A stretch of 45,918 bases of DNA, taken from the NCBI GenBank assembly GCA_905233545.1, contig CAJOEV010000019.1:1-45918 (forward strand). The letters are read 5' to 3'. The stretch comes from an uncultured Eubacterium sp. GTDB lineage: Bacteria > Bacillota > Clostridia > Oscillospirales > Acutalibacteraceae. A program made the translations under genes and the position numbers. Positions 28,633-36,461 of the stretch are shown one piece after another. The notes under the pieces are model-generated. The model saw nothing but the letters and a program-made list of their open reading frames with translations. It had not been told where the DNA came from and searched no databases. Each line of letters opens with the position of its first letter. Position 1 is the stretch's first letter.

Positions 28633-29649
28633 TCATCTTTCCAGCAAAACTGCATGCGCTATTCCCGGGATTGCCTGACCCTGTTTTGTTGTTGTGGGGC
28701 TCATAAGTGCGCCCGTTGCAACAAAAAGAACTTTGTGAAGGTCGCCCGCTTTCATTTTCTTCATAATATGCGAACACAGAACAGATGCGCTGCAGCCGCA
28801 ACCTGAACCGCCTGAATTTACATCCTGTTTTTTCAAATCAAAAATCATCAGTCCGCAGTCGCCGTGAATGCTCTGAATATTTTTGCTGTACTCAATCTCA
28901 AGAAGTTCGTGAAGAAGCTCAGTTCCCGTATATCCCAAATCCCCCGTTAAAATCAAATCATAATCTTCGGTATTTGTGTTTGTGTCCTCCATGAATTCAC
29001 TTATTGTTCGGGCAGCTGCAGGCGCCATAGCAGCACCCATATTGTTTGCATCCTTAATGCCGAGATCGGTTATTTTTCCTATGTGTACGGCGGTTATTCT
29101 TATTGAATCTTCCCTGTTTTCTTCGCTTTGCTGTTCAACCACTGCTGCACCTGCTCCCGTTACCGTCCACTGGGCTGTAGGAGGGCGCTGTCCGCCGTAT
29201 TCAAGCGGAAAGCGAAACTGTCTTTCGGATGAGCAAAAGTGGCTTGAAGCGCCGCCCACACAGCATTTTGCGCCTCCGTCAACAAGCATTGCACAGTTGG
29301 CAAGAGTAAGCGCCATTGTTGAACACGCGCCGTACATCCCTACAAACGGAATCTGCAAATCCTTCAGCGCAAAGCACGAGCCCACGCATTGGTCGAGCAA
29401 ATCGCCCGTCATTGCAAAATCAACATCCGCAGGGCTTCTTTTTGCATTTGTAAGTGCTCTGATTATTGCGTCATGGAGCATTGCCGATTCAGCAAGCTCA
29501 AAGGATTCCTGACCCATTGTTGTATCTTCAAAAATCGCATCAAAATTATTTCTTAAAGGACCTTCACCCTCTTTTTTGCCAACAACACCTGCCGAGCCGA
29601 TAACAACGGGCTGGCTGTTAAAAAATATTGTTTTTCCGTTTATATACAT
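28633..29649 (-). CDS. spoVAD: Stage V sporulation protein AD
   Basis: SpoVAD is a thiolase-fold protein of the spore inner-membrane SpoVA complex that binds dipicolinic acid for uptake into the spore. The 338-aa product from ATG 29649 (MYINGKTIFF) shows family blocks such as DLLDQCVGSC, GMYGACSTMALTLANC and GGASSHFCSSERQFRFPLEYGGQ. The 11 extra upstream codons of open frame are excluded by homology. Unusually, no spoVAC or spoVAE gene is beside it; the neighbours are a membrane protein and rplT. No obvious sigma-G promoter could be assigned in the 213 nt upstream. Confidence 0.93.
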   Translation of the reverse strand: MYINGKTIFFNSQPVVIGSAGVVGKKEGEGPLRNNFDAIFEDTTMGQESFELAESAMLHDAIIRALTNAKRSPADVDFAMTGDLLDQCVGSCFALKDLQIPFVGMYGACSTMALTLANCAMLVDGGAKCCVGGASSHFCSSERQFRFPLEYGGQRPPTAQWTVTGAGAAVVEQQSEENREDSIRITAVHIGKITDLGIKDANNMGAAMAPAAARTISEFMEDTNTNTEDYDLILTGDLGYTGTELLHELLEIEYSKNIQSIHGDCGLMIFDLKKQDVNSGGSGCGCSASVLCSHIMKKMKAGDLHKVLFVATGALMSPTTTKQGQAIPGIAHAVLLER

Positions 29650-29809
29650 CAATTTCCATAGCCTTTCTGCCCACAGTTTCACTGAGGCTTATCACACATA
29701 TCCGTGGGCAGATATGGCGTATAATGGAAATTCAGCCATCGCTCGTTGTCGCAGAGCGACAAACTGAGCGGGCAATATAATCTGTTTTATTTGCATTTTA
29801 TGCAAAATA

Positions 29810-29842
29810 AAACACCTCGTTCTTAGTATGAACAAGGTGTTT
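29810..29842 (-). terminator. Terminator of infC-rpmI-rplT
   Basis: The 13-bp stem AAACACCTCGTTC / GAACAAGGTGTTT (one mismatch) lies 20 nt after rplT, followed on the minus strand by a T-rich run. Between it and spoVAD (29650-29809) no gene is seen. Confidence 0.82.
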
Positions 29843-29862
29843 AATTTTATCAATTTTATTGA

Positions 29863-30216
29863 TTAAAGAGCTTTCTTAGCTGCTTCTGTAAGAGCTGTGA
29901 ATGCTTCGGGATCGGAAATTGCAATTTCGGAAAGCATCTTTCTGTTAAGGTCGATGTTTGCTTTCTTAAGGCCGTTCATGAATGTTGAATAGTTCATTCC
30001 GTTCATCTTGCAAGCAGCTGAGATACGGGTAATCCAGAGTCTTCTGAAATCTCTCTTCTTCTGCTTTCTTCCGATGTATGCATACTGACCGCTCTTCATT
30101 ACAGCCTGCTTAGCTGTTTTGAAGAGAGCGTGCTTTGAACCGTAGTAGCCCTTAGCTGCCTTTAATACCTTTTTTCTTCTTTTACGAGTCGCCATAGCGC
30201 CTTTAATTCTTGCCAT
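29863..30216 (-). CDS. rplT: 50S ribosomal protein L20
   Basis: Large-subunit assembly protein, 117 aa, strongly basic, starting [18 protein letters not shown] and including [19 protein letters not shown]. In Firmicutes L20 also represses its own infC-rpmI-rplT operon through the leader. GGAGGTAATTAATT lies directly ahead of the ATG. It is the last gene of the operon. Confidence 0.98.
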   Translation of the reverse strand: MARIKGAMATRKRRKKVLKAAKGYYGSKHALFKTAKQAVMKSGQYAYIGRKQKKRDFRRLWITRISAACKMNGMNYSTFMNGLKKANIDLNRKMLSEIAISDPEAFTALTEAAKKAL

Positions 30217-30254
30217 AATTAATTACCTCCGATTAATATAGTAGTCCCCTTGGT

Positions 30255-30452
30255 TTATTTATAAGGGATAAGTCTCTGTAACTGTTTCTGGTTTGTTTCG
30301 TCAGCACCAACATGCTTGCGAAGGTTTCTCTTGCGCTTGGTTGACTTCTTAGTAAGAATGTGTGAAGTGTAAGCGTGGGATCTTGTTACTTTGCCGCTCT
30401 TAGTCTTCTTAAAACGCTTTTTAGCGCCGCTGTGTGTTTTAATCTTTGGCAT
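30255..30452 (-). CDS. rpmI: 50S ribosomal protein L35
   Basis: A 65-aa basic ribosomal protein beginning [20 protein letters not shown], the family signature. It lies between infC and rplT, the conserved order. GGAGG precedes the ATG. Confidence 0.98.
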   Translation of the reverse strand: MPKIKTHSGAKKRFKKTKSGKVTRSHAYTSHILTKKSTKRKRNLRKHVGADETNQKQLQRLIPYK

Positions 30453-30481
30453 ATTTATTTCCTCCGTAAATAATAATAACC

Positions 30482-31000
30482 TTATTTCGCTGCTTTAGGG
30501 CTCAGGAACATAAGAACCTGACGGCCTTCAAGCTTGGGCTTTTTATCAACATTTGCTTCTTCACTGAGTTCCTCGGCAAATCGCATCATATTGTCCTCTG
30601 CAAGATTGGCATGAGCCATTTCTCTTCCGCGGAGTCTTATAGACACCTTAACCTTGTCCCCTTTTGAAAGGAACTTTCTTGCCTGGTTAACCTTAGTGTT
30701 GAAATCGCCGATATCAATGTTAATTGAAAGTCTGATTTCCTTCGTTTCAACTATCTTTTGCTTTTTGCGATTTTCTTTTTCACGCTTTGACTGTTCATAG
30801 CGGAACTTGGAATAGTCCATAATCTTTGCAACGGGCGGTTTTGCCTGGGGAGCAATCTTAACAAGGTCAACGCCTTTTGCGTCTGCAAGCTGCTGTGCCT
30901 CCTTGGCGCTCATAATGCCGAGCTGTTCGCCTGTTTCCGAAATGACTCTTAATTCCTTATCCCTGATTTCGCCGTTAAGCTGGGGAGCATCTTTGCTGAT
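30482..31000 (-). CDS. infC: Translation initiation factor IF-3, probable ATC start
   Basis: IF-3 binds 30S and proofreads the start codon. The 173-aa protein has the N-domain ([12 protein letters not shown] ... [15 protein letters not shown]), a basic linker ([11 protein letters not shown]) and the C-domain ([12 protein letters not shown]). Only a GTG at 31009 gives a conventional start, but that codon is part of the Shine-Dalgarno GAGGTG (31012-31007). The ATC at 31000 sits 6 nt behind it, at ISKDAPQ, exactly where other Firmicute IF-3 proteins begin. Non-AUG starts at infC are known to let IF-3 repress its own synthesis. Confidence 0.92.
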   Translation of the reverse strand: MSKDAPQLNGEIRDKELRVISETGEQLGIMSAKEAQQLADAKGVDLVKIAPQAKPPVAKIMDYSKFRYEQSKREKENRKKQKIVETKEIRLSINIDIGDFNTKVNQARKFLSKGDKVKVSIRLRGREMAHANLAEDNMMRFAEELSEEANVDKKPKLEGRQVLMFLSPKAAK

Positions 31001-31025
31001 AAAAAACACCTCACTAAAAATTATT

Positions 31026-31080
31026 AAAAAAATAAGTACGAACGCAAAACGCCCGTACTTATACTTAAGTCTTTAAGTAT
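31026..31080 (-). promoter_or_regulatory. infC leader attenuator (L20-leader type)
   Basis: On the minus strand, hairpin ATACTTAA-AGAC-TTAAGTAT (31080-31061) is followed by a terminator. The terminator stem is ATAAGTACG / CGTACTTAT (31062-31032) with seven T after it, all upstream of the infC start. Position and form match the leader attenuators through which L20 controls this operon in Firmicutes. Confidence 0.72.
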
Positions 31081-31139
31081 TGCCCTTTTTACTTACGCTG
31101 AAGGGGAGAACGGAGCGCGTTCTGCTTTGTTGTGCAGAT

Positions 31140-31168
31140 ATAATAGCATAAATAAAAAGGTTTGTCAA
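31140..31168 (-). promoter_or_regulatory. infC operon promoter
   Basis: Minus strand TTGACA (31168-31163), 17-nt spacer, TATTAT (31145-31140). The leader is about 130 nt. Confidence 0.85.
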
Positions 31169-31177
31169 GAATTTTTT

Positions 31178-31312
31178 TAAGTGTGGAGAGTGGATAGTGA
31201 AATTATGGGGCGCAGATATGATGCGCCGGGGAGCGCGAGGTCGTCGCTCCATACATAATACATTGCGGTAAAGCCACGATTCACGAACCACGAGTCACGT
31301 AACACGAATTTC
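31178..31312. repeat. Heptamer arrays and double hairpin before the infC promoter
   Basis: GTGGAGA / GTGGATA / GTGAAAT heptamers are followed by hairpins GGCGC...GCGCC and GGAGCG...CGCTCC. Then comes a second array CACGATT / CACGAAC / CACGAGT / CACGTAA / CACGAAT (31275-31311). It ends next to the dacA stop. Confidence 0.7.
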
Positions 31313-31321
31313 CTGCTACCA

Positions 31322-32728
31322 CTATCGACGGCGAGGAGGCGGTATATATCCCCTGTCGTTCTGCTGTGTGAGCTGTTCATCGAGCTCACGCTGACGGCGG
31401 CGCTTTTCGGCAATGCGCTGTTTTTCTTTTTTAAGCTTCTTTGCAAAAACAATGATATAGACTATTGCACCAATGATTAACAAAATCAGAATTGCAAGAA
31501 CAAATTTGTTTGCAAAAAAGCCTTTGATTCCGTTGAAAATTTTCAAAAATGCCGAAAGCTCAACGGTTTTTGCCGCAACAAGCTTTGTTCGTGCAATAAC
31601 CTTGTTTGCATAGATTATCTCAGCCTTGCATATTTCGTCGCCCTTGGTTACGGGAGCGCCAAGGCTCTCGGGAGGGTCAACGGGTTTAATAATTACCGCC
31701 GACGAATCAAGTGACGCCGGAACGAGGGTTGTTACATCCTCTTTTGCAACAAGCTGAACTGTATCGGCATCCTTGCCGTTGTTAACGGGAATTTCTGTTA
31801 CAAGGTCATTTTTTCTTATTACTGTTGAATATTTCAGTGAATCAAACGCCCAGTCAAAAAGAGTTGCCGCGTCGATAAACGAACACTTTGTGTCTATTCC
31901 GTCAAGCTTTTTTATCGGGCTGTCCATAACCACTGCAAGATAGTTATATCCGTCCTTCGACGCCTTTGTAATAACGCAGTAGCCTGCCTCATTTGTTGAG
32001 CCCGTTTTTATTCCGTCGGCATATTCATAGTAATATGTAACATGGAATTTATCGAGCATAAAGTTTGTGTGAAGGAAAGTGTAATTCTTATACTGAACGC
32101 TCTTTGTTGTTGAGATTTTTACAAAGGTGTCGTTCTTGAGCGCCTCAAGGGTTATTGTTGCCATATCGGCGGCGGTTGTGTAGTGGTCGTCATCATGAAG
32201 TCCGTCGGTGTTCGTGAAATGGGTGTTTTCACATCCGAGGGACTGCACCCAGTCGTTCATCATTGAAACAAAATTATCAACTGAGCCTGCAACATATTCA
32301 CCGAGCACACGGCACGCATCGCAGGCAGAATAAACCATAGTTAAATACAGCAGTTCTTCAATGGTATGCTCTTCGCCCTCCTGAAGTCCTGCAATCTGGG
32401 CTCCCGAGCCGGCAAGGGAAAGCAAAACGCCCTGCGATACCTTTGTTTTTTTTGATAAATCCTTAACATTATTAATAGTTACCATTGCGGTTACAATCTT
32501 TGTTAAAGAAGCGGGATATTTCTTTTTATTCTGGTTTTTTGCAGCGATAATCGGAAGCGAGCTGTCGTCAAGATTAATGAGCATATACGCATCCGCATAA
32601 ACCTTTTCATTAACCTTGTACATCGCTTCATTTTTCATTTCGGGAGTTTTAGCCGAAACCGAAAACGGAGCAAAGACCGAAACAATCAATATATTAAAAG
32701 TAATAAAAAAAGTTATAAGCTTTTTCAT
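31322..32728 (-). CDS. D-alanyl-D-alanine carboxypeptidase (DacA/DacF-like), unusual SxC motif
   Basis: Low-molecular-weight penicillin-binding protein trimming peptidoglycan stem peptides. The 468-aa protein has a signal peptide (about 1-26, ending SVSA) and a peptidase S11 domain with SLTK at 74-77 and KTG at 241-243. A second beta domain and a C-terminal membrane anchor (about 416-438) with a charged, Arg-rich cytoplasmic tail follow. The second catalytic motif, normally SxN, reads SAC at 134-136 (YSACDACR), so the Asn is replaced by Cys. The rest looks intact. Activity may be altered. Confidence 0.9.
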   Translation of the reverse strand: MKKLITFFITFNILIVSVFAPFSVSAKTPEMKNEAMYKVNEKVYADAYMLINLDDSSLPIIAAKNQNKKKYPASLTKIVTAMVTINNVKDLSKKTKVSQGVLLSLAGSGAQIAGLQEGEEHTIEELLYLTMVYSACDACRVLGEYVAGSVDNFVSMMNDWVQSLGCENTHFTNTDGLHDDDHYTTAADMATITLEALKNDTFVKISTTKSVQYKNYTFLHTNFMLDKFHVTYYYEYADGIKTGSTNEAGYCVITKASKDGYNYLAVVMDSPIKKLDGIDTKCSFIDAATLFDWAFDSLKYSTVIRKNDLVTEIPVNNGKDADTVQLVAKEDVTTLVPASLDSSAVIIKPVDPPESLGAPVTKGDEICKAEIIYANKVIARTKLVAAKTVELSAFLKIFNGIKGFFANKFVLAILILLIIGAIVYIIVFAKKLKKEKQRIAEKRRRQRELDEQLTQQNDRGYIPPPRRR

Positions 32729-32762
32729 ATACTTGACACCATCCGTTTTTAAATATATTATA

Positions 32763-32790
32763 ATAATATCACATTGGAAATAAAAGTAAA
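32763..32790 (-). promoter_or_regulatory. Probable promoter of the carboxypeptidase gene
   Basis: Minus strand TTTACT (32790-32785), 16-nt spacer, TATTAT (32768-32763), about 35 nt before the ATG. Confidence 0.6.
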
Positions 32791-32820
32791 GAGAAAAAAC
32801 AATCTTTTTGGAGAGAAATT

Positions 32821-33495
32821 ATGGTATATATTACGGGCGACACCCACGGCGATATAAGCTTCTTTAAAGACCCCCAGCTGAAAAAGCTCACTGAGGATGA
32901 TACATTAATAATCTGCGGTGACTTCGGATTCATCTGGGACGGAAGCGATAAAGAGAAAAAGAAGCTTGAAGCGTTGAAAAAAAAGAAATACACAATCTGC
33001 TTCCTTGACGGCGCACACGAAAATTTTGATATTATTTCAAATTATAATCCCTACAGATTCAAGGGCGGAAACGCGCATAAAATTGCCGACAATATCTTTC
33101 ATCTTATGAGGGGCGAAATCTTCACCTTCGATAAAAAAACATTCTTCTGTATGGGCGGCGGCGAAAGCGAGGACGCATATATGCGTACCGAAGGCGAAAG
33201 CTGGTGGAAAGAAGAAATGCCAAACAGCGAAGAGCTTTTAAACGGCGCACAGAATCTTCAGGATTCAAACTTCCATGTTGACTATGTTTTAACCTATGAG
33301 GCGCCTGCTATTGCAAAGGATTTCATAAGACTTCATTCCCACACCGAAATGCATCTCACTCCGCTGAACTCCTATCTCCAGGAGCTTATGCAAAGTGTTC
33401 AGTACAGGCATTGGTACTTCGGCTCACTGCATATGGATTTGAACATCAGCAAAAAAATGACAGCGGTGTTTAACGAAGTAATAAAAATTGATTAA
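32821..33495 (+). CDS. Calcineurin-like metallophosphoesterase
   Basis: The 224-aa protein begins with ITGDTHGD, the DxH metal motif, followed by the GD box in LIICGDFGFIWDG and GxH-like LDGAHENFD. A final metal His region is in HWYFGSLHMD. The family hydrolyses phosphomono- or diesters; the substrate is unknown. TTTGGAGAG lies before the ATG. It is monocistronic, with a strong terminator 15 nt after the stop. Confidence 0.85.
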   Translation: MVYITGDTHGDISFFKDPQLKKLTEDDTLIICGDFGFIWDGSDKEKKKLEALKKKKYTICFLDGAHENFDIISNYNPYRFKGGNAHKIADNIFHLMRGEIFTFDKKTFFCMGGGESEDAYMRTEGESWWKEEMPNSEELLNGAQNLQDSNFHVDYVLTYEAPAIAKDFIRLHSHTEMHLTPLNSYLQELMQSVQYRHWYFGSLHMDLNISKKMTAVFNEVIKID

Positions 33496-33509
33496 AATTC
33501 AAGGACAGA

Positions 33510-33546
33510 AACGAGTTGTTGCAATTGCAATAACTCGTTATTTTTT
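33510..33546 (+). terminator. Metallophosphoesterase gene terminator
   Basis: The 15-bp near-perfect inverted repeat AACGAGTTGTTGCAA / TTGCAATAACTCGTT is followed by A and six T. Confidence 0.88.
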
Positions 33547-33633
33547 ATAACTTTTGTTTCATAAAGCAATCCGTTTTATTGCCTTACTAAACGCTTAACA
33601 AGCCATAAATGCTCAAATAACAGAATATGTCAC

Positions 33634-33731
33634 ACCCTTTGTGGTATAGGTTGAAAGCGGTCAGACTTCCGCAGGCTGTCCTACCCTTTGCGGTGTAGGT
33701 TGCAGGCGGTCTGAATTTGTGACCGGTTTCA
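33634..33731 (+). repeat. Two tandem copies of a 49-nt unit
   Basis: Copies start at 33634 and 33683, both with ACCCTTTG, GGT, TAGGTTG and GCGGTC. In the first 36 nt I count six differences. Each unit can form short hairpins (for example CGGTC...GACCG in copy 2, GCGG...CCGC in copy 1). Strand is assigned from the downstream genes. It is not a known riboswitch that I can recognise. Confidence 0.6.
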
Positions 33732-33836
33732 GCTTTTCACTGTACACCTGTTAACACTTATTATTAGCAAGTAACCCGGGAGGTGAGCTTTGTTACTTGC
33801 ACACAATCTTTTAATTTTATTCAGGAGGTAGATTAT

Positions 33837-34148
33837 ATGAATTTTGTAAAATGTTTTGACGTTGCTGAAATGGTGATTGATGAGGCAGCCAAACGATTTA
33901 ATCCTTTATGGATTCTGAACACAGAAAGCTTTGAAACTTTCAGGCAGTACTGCTCTGTAATAGATTCAATTTCTGACAAAGTAGAAGCAGAAGCCCTGAC
34001 CGTTTCAGTTGATGAAATCAGCTTGCAGCTTGAAATAACACTCAGCTGCAACAATAACTTAAACGTAAACTTTGTCTTTCCAAGTCTTTGGGATAAGGTA
34101 AGCATTCAAAACAAATCAAAGGGGGTAAGATATAATGGGATGGAGTAA
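33837..34148 (+). CDS. Hypothetical protein, first gene of three-gene cassette
   Basis: The ATG at 33837 (MNFVKCFDVAEMVIDEAAKRF) is set by a perfect AGGAGG at 33823-33828; the longer frame from 33783 has none. The 103-aa protein is acidic, apparently cytosolic, alpha/beta-like, with no membrane segment and no motif I recognise. Its end overlaps the next small gene by 14 nt, so the three genes are probably translated in a coupled way. Function unknown. Confidence 0.65.
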   Translation: MNFVKCFDVAEMVIDEAAKRFNPLWILNTESFETFRQYCSVIDSISDKVEAEALTVSVDEISLQLEITLSCNNNLNVNFVFPSLWDKVSIQNKSKGVRYNGME

Positions 34149-34311
34149 AACTTTTGAGGATAATTATGAAATTTTCTCTGAACGCTTTGAAAACAGCAGT
34201 TACTGCAAGCAAATACAAAACGAAACTTATAAAAAAGAGGCTGTCCTGATTACAGGACAGCTTAACTTTTACGGAAGTAAAAACAATAATACAAAAGGAG
34301 GAGTTATATGA
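34135..34311 (+). CDS. Hypothetical 58-aa protein, second gene of cassette
   Basis: ATG 34135 has AAAGGGGGT about 9 nt ahead, and the TGA overlaps the next ATG (ATGA at 34308-34311). The product begins MGWSKTFEDNYEIFSERF and is polar, with no membrane segment or recognised domain. A 9-bp hairpin GCTGTCCTG / CAGGACAGC (34240-34261) lies inside the gene and could affect its reading or message stability. The case for it being real is the ribosome site plus overlaps on both sides; it is short, so caution is needed. Confidence 0.6.
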   Translation: MGWSKTFEDNYEIFSERFENSSYCKQIQNETYKKEAVLITGQLNFYGSKNNNTKGGVI

Positions 34312-34925
34312 GTTTCTGGGAAAGTTTGTTTGCCGGTGCAATAGCAAAAATAATTGTTGATTACAAAGAAGAAAATGAAGAATCGAAAAAATGGAACGCT
34401 CTTTTTGATGAGCTGCAAGGTTTAGAAGATGATATGTCTGCATTTCTTAAACAAGCAGGCGTTCCTGACTCTTTAGTTGTTTTAGACCCTGATATAATCA
34501 AAAATGGAAATGTCGGAATATCACAAGAACGGCGAAGATTGGCAACCATCAAATCAAAAATCAGGGAATTTATCGCTATCGGAGGAAACCCTCAAAACAT
34601 TGGATTCTATGAAGACATTAACACACTGCTAAATCAACTCAAACAACTGAAAATATATAATCTGCTCGACGAACAGGACGAATTTTTCACTCTTGATGAA
34701 GAAACATTTAAATATGCATTAGCTGTCAGCAGGATGATTAAGGAAGAACCCGAAACATTTGAAACCGGTCGCAAAATCTATAATTATGCTGACGAGCAAG
34801 AAACTATTATCTGCAAAAAGATAGAAAATGCACAAGGACAGGAGTATTACAACCTATTGGCAGCAAAAGAATATGTTCAAAAAATCAAAAGCATATATAA
34901 AGTTTACACCAAATTAACGCTTTAG
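34308..34925 (+). CDS. Hypothetical protein, third gene of cassette
   Basis: The 205-aa protein has GGAGG directly ahead of its ATG, in the 3' end of the 58-aa gene. The N-terminus (SFWESLFAGAIAKIIVDY) is amphipathic and could touch a membrane. The rest is helical and charged with likely coiled-coil stretches (EENEESKKWNALFDELQ; INTLLNQLKQLKIYNLLDEQ). No enzyme motif is seen. Placement with the two preceding unknown genes suggests a small accessory module. I do not recognise it. Confidence 0.65.
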   Translation: MSFWESLFAGAIAKIIVDYKEENEESKKWNALFDELQGLEDDMSAFLKQAGVPDSLVVLDPDIIKNGNVGISQERRRLATIKSKIREFIAIGGNPQNIGFYEDINTLLNQLKQLKIYNLLDEQDEFFTLDEETFKYALAVSRMIKEEPETFETGRKIYNYADEQETIICKKIENAQGQEYYNLLAAKEYVQKIKSIYKVYTKLTL

Positions 34926-34991
34926 TTTTTTATATTGCGTTCAAATCGTTATTAACGTTATCATATAATATGCCGTCTGCAAGACCCGAAA

Positions 34992-35027
34992 TTATTCATT
35001 CTTCAGTTTTCAGTCTTCACTCTTAAC
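34992..35027. repeat. Heptamer array
   Basis: ATTCATT / CTTCAGT / TTTCAGT / CTTCACT / CTTAACT, period 7, adjoining the gdhA terminator. Confidence 0.7.
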
Positions 35028-35029
35028 TA

Positions 35030-35070
35030 AAAAAATAACGGTATCGCGTTTGCGATACCGTTGATTTTTT
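35030..35070. terminator. Bidirectional terminator, cassette / gdhA
   Basis: A perfect 11-bp stem AACGGTATCGC / GCGATACCGTT with a GTTT loop has A and T runs on both sides. Confidence 0.92.
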
Positions 35071-35072
35071 TA

Positions 35073-36422
35073 TTAATAGATACCCTGCTCAAGCATTGCC
35101 TCTGCAACCTTTTCAAAGCCTGCGATATTTGCGCCTGCAACAAGGTCGTAGCCGAGACCGTACTTCTCGGAAGCTTCCATAGAATTGTTGTGGATATCAA
35201 CCATTGCCTGATGAAGTCTTGCATCAACTTCCTCTGCTGTCCAGCTGAGACGAGCGCTGTTCTGGCTCATTTCAAGACCTGATACGCAAACGCCGCCTGC
35301 GTTAACAGCCTTTGAAGGAGCAATGATAACGCCTTCAGTATCTCTGAAGAGGTCGAATGCTTCCTCAGTTGTGGGCATATTTGCAACCTCGATATAGTAC
35401 TTGGTTCCGTTTGCAAGAATCTTCTTAGCCTCGTCAAGAGTTACCTCGTTCTGAGTAGCGCAGGGCATTGCAACGTCAACCTTAACTCCCCACGGTTTTT
35501 CACCTGCGTGGAATTCGCAACCGAACTTGTCAGCATAATCCTGTGCCTTATCTCTTCCCGATGCACGCATCTCAAGAAGGTAATCAAGCTTTTCATCTGT
35601 TACGATTCCGTCGGGGTCATAAACATATCCGTCGGGACCTGAAATTGTTACAGCCTTACCGCCGAGCTCTGCAATCTTCTTTGCAGCGCCCCAAGCAACA
35701 TTACCGAAGCCTGAAAGTGCGAAAGTCTTGCCTTCAATAGTGTCGTTTTCATGCTTGAAAACTTCGCAGGTATAATATACAGCACCGAAACCTGTTGCTT
35801 CGGGTCTGATGAGTGAACCGCCGTATGCTCTTCCCTTACCTGTGAGAACGCCGTTTCTGAATGAATCGGTGATTCTCTTGTACTGACCGAAGAGATAACC
35901 AATCTCTCTTCCGCCAACTCCGATATCGCCTGCGGGAACGTCAACATCAGGACCGATATGACGGTAGAGCTCTGTCATAAATGCCTGGCAGAAACGCATA
36001 ATCTCGCCGTTGCTTCTTCCTCTGGGGTCGAAGTCCGAGCCGCCCTTACCGCCGCCCATGGGAAGACCTGTTAATGAATTCTTAAAGGTCTGCTCGAAGC
36101 CGAGGAAATACATAATCGAAGGATTAACTGTGGGATGGAAACGAAGTCCGCCTTTGTAGGGACCGATAGCAGAGTTAAACTGAACACGGAAACCTCTGTT
36201 TACCTGTGTTTTGCCGTTGTCATCAACCCATGCAATACGGAAAGTGATAAATCTCTCGGGCTCAACCATTCTGCCGAGGATGTCTGCTTCCTCATATTCG
36301 GGATGCTCTGCAACAACTTTGTCGAGAGAACCTAAAACCTCTTTAACTGTCTGGATAAATTCGGGTTTTTCGCTGTCTCTCTTTTCTACTGTGCTTATTA
36401 CTTTTTCAATGTACTCGTTCAA
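35073..36422 (-). CDS. gdhA: Glutamate dehydrogenase (probably NADP-dependent)
   Basis: Reductive amination of 2-oxoglutarate for ammonia assimilation. The hexameric-type protein of about 449 aa has PMGGGKGGSDFDPRGRS with the catalytic Lys region, DVDVPAGDIGVGGREIGYLFG and the Rossmann motif ALSGFGNVAWGAA. Frame opens at a GTG at 36431, but AAGGAG overlaps it. The TTG at 36422 (MNEYIEKVI) has correct spacing and matches the usual N-terminus. The cofactor assignment rests on overall similarity to clostridial NADP enzymes and is not certain. Confidence 0.95.
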   Translation of the reverse strand: MNEYIEKVISTVEKRDSEKPEFIQTVKEVLGSLDKVVAEHPEYEEADILGRMVEPERFITFRIAWVDDNGKTQVNRGFRVQFNSAIGPYKGGLRFHPTVNPSIMYFLGFEQTFKNSLTGLPMGGGKGGSDFDPRGRSNGEIMRFCQAFMTELYRHIGPDVDVPAGDIGVGGREIGYLFGQYKRITDSFRNGVLTGKGRAYGGSLIRPEATGFGAVYYTCEVFKHENDTIEGKTFALSGFGNVAWGAAKKIAELGGKAVTISGPDGYVYDPDGIVTDEKLDYLLEMRASGRDKAQDYADKFGCEFHAGEKPWGVKVDVAMPCATQNEVTLDEAKKILANGTKYYIEVANMPTTEEAFDLFRDTEGVIIAPSKAVNAGGVCVSGLEMSQNSARLSWTAEEVDARLHQAMVDIHNNSMEASEKYGLGYDLVAGANIAGFEKVAEAMLEQGIY

Positions 36423-36461
36423 TGCCTTCACTCCTTTTAAAAATTTATTCTGGCAGTAATA

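Larger units (their letters stand above)
33496..33836. other. Intergenic region with terminator, tandem repeat and hairpin
   Basis: No gene is seen in these 341 nt. Contents in order are the terminator 33510-33546, an AT-rich spacer, two 49-nt-period repeats (33634-33731), a hairpin with 9-bp stem GCAAGTAAC / GTTACTTGC (33767-33800) enclosing a GGGAGGTGAG, and AGGAGG (33823-33828) for the next gene. Confidence 0.7.

Noticed and set aside
29650-29809. Sigma-G promoter for spoVAD
   Set aside because: I found TGAAT- and CATA-like words upstream, but their spacing (about 12-13 nt) is too short for a sigma-G promoter, so none is annotated.
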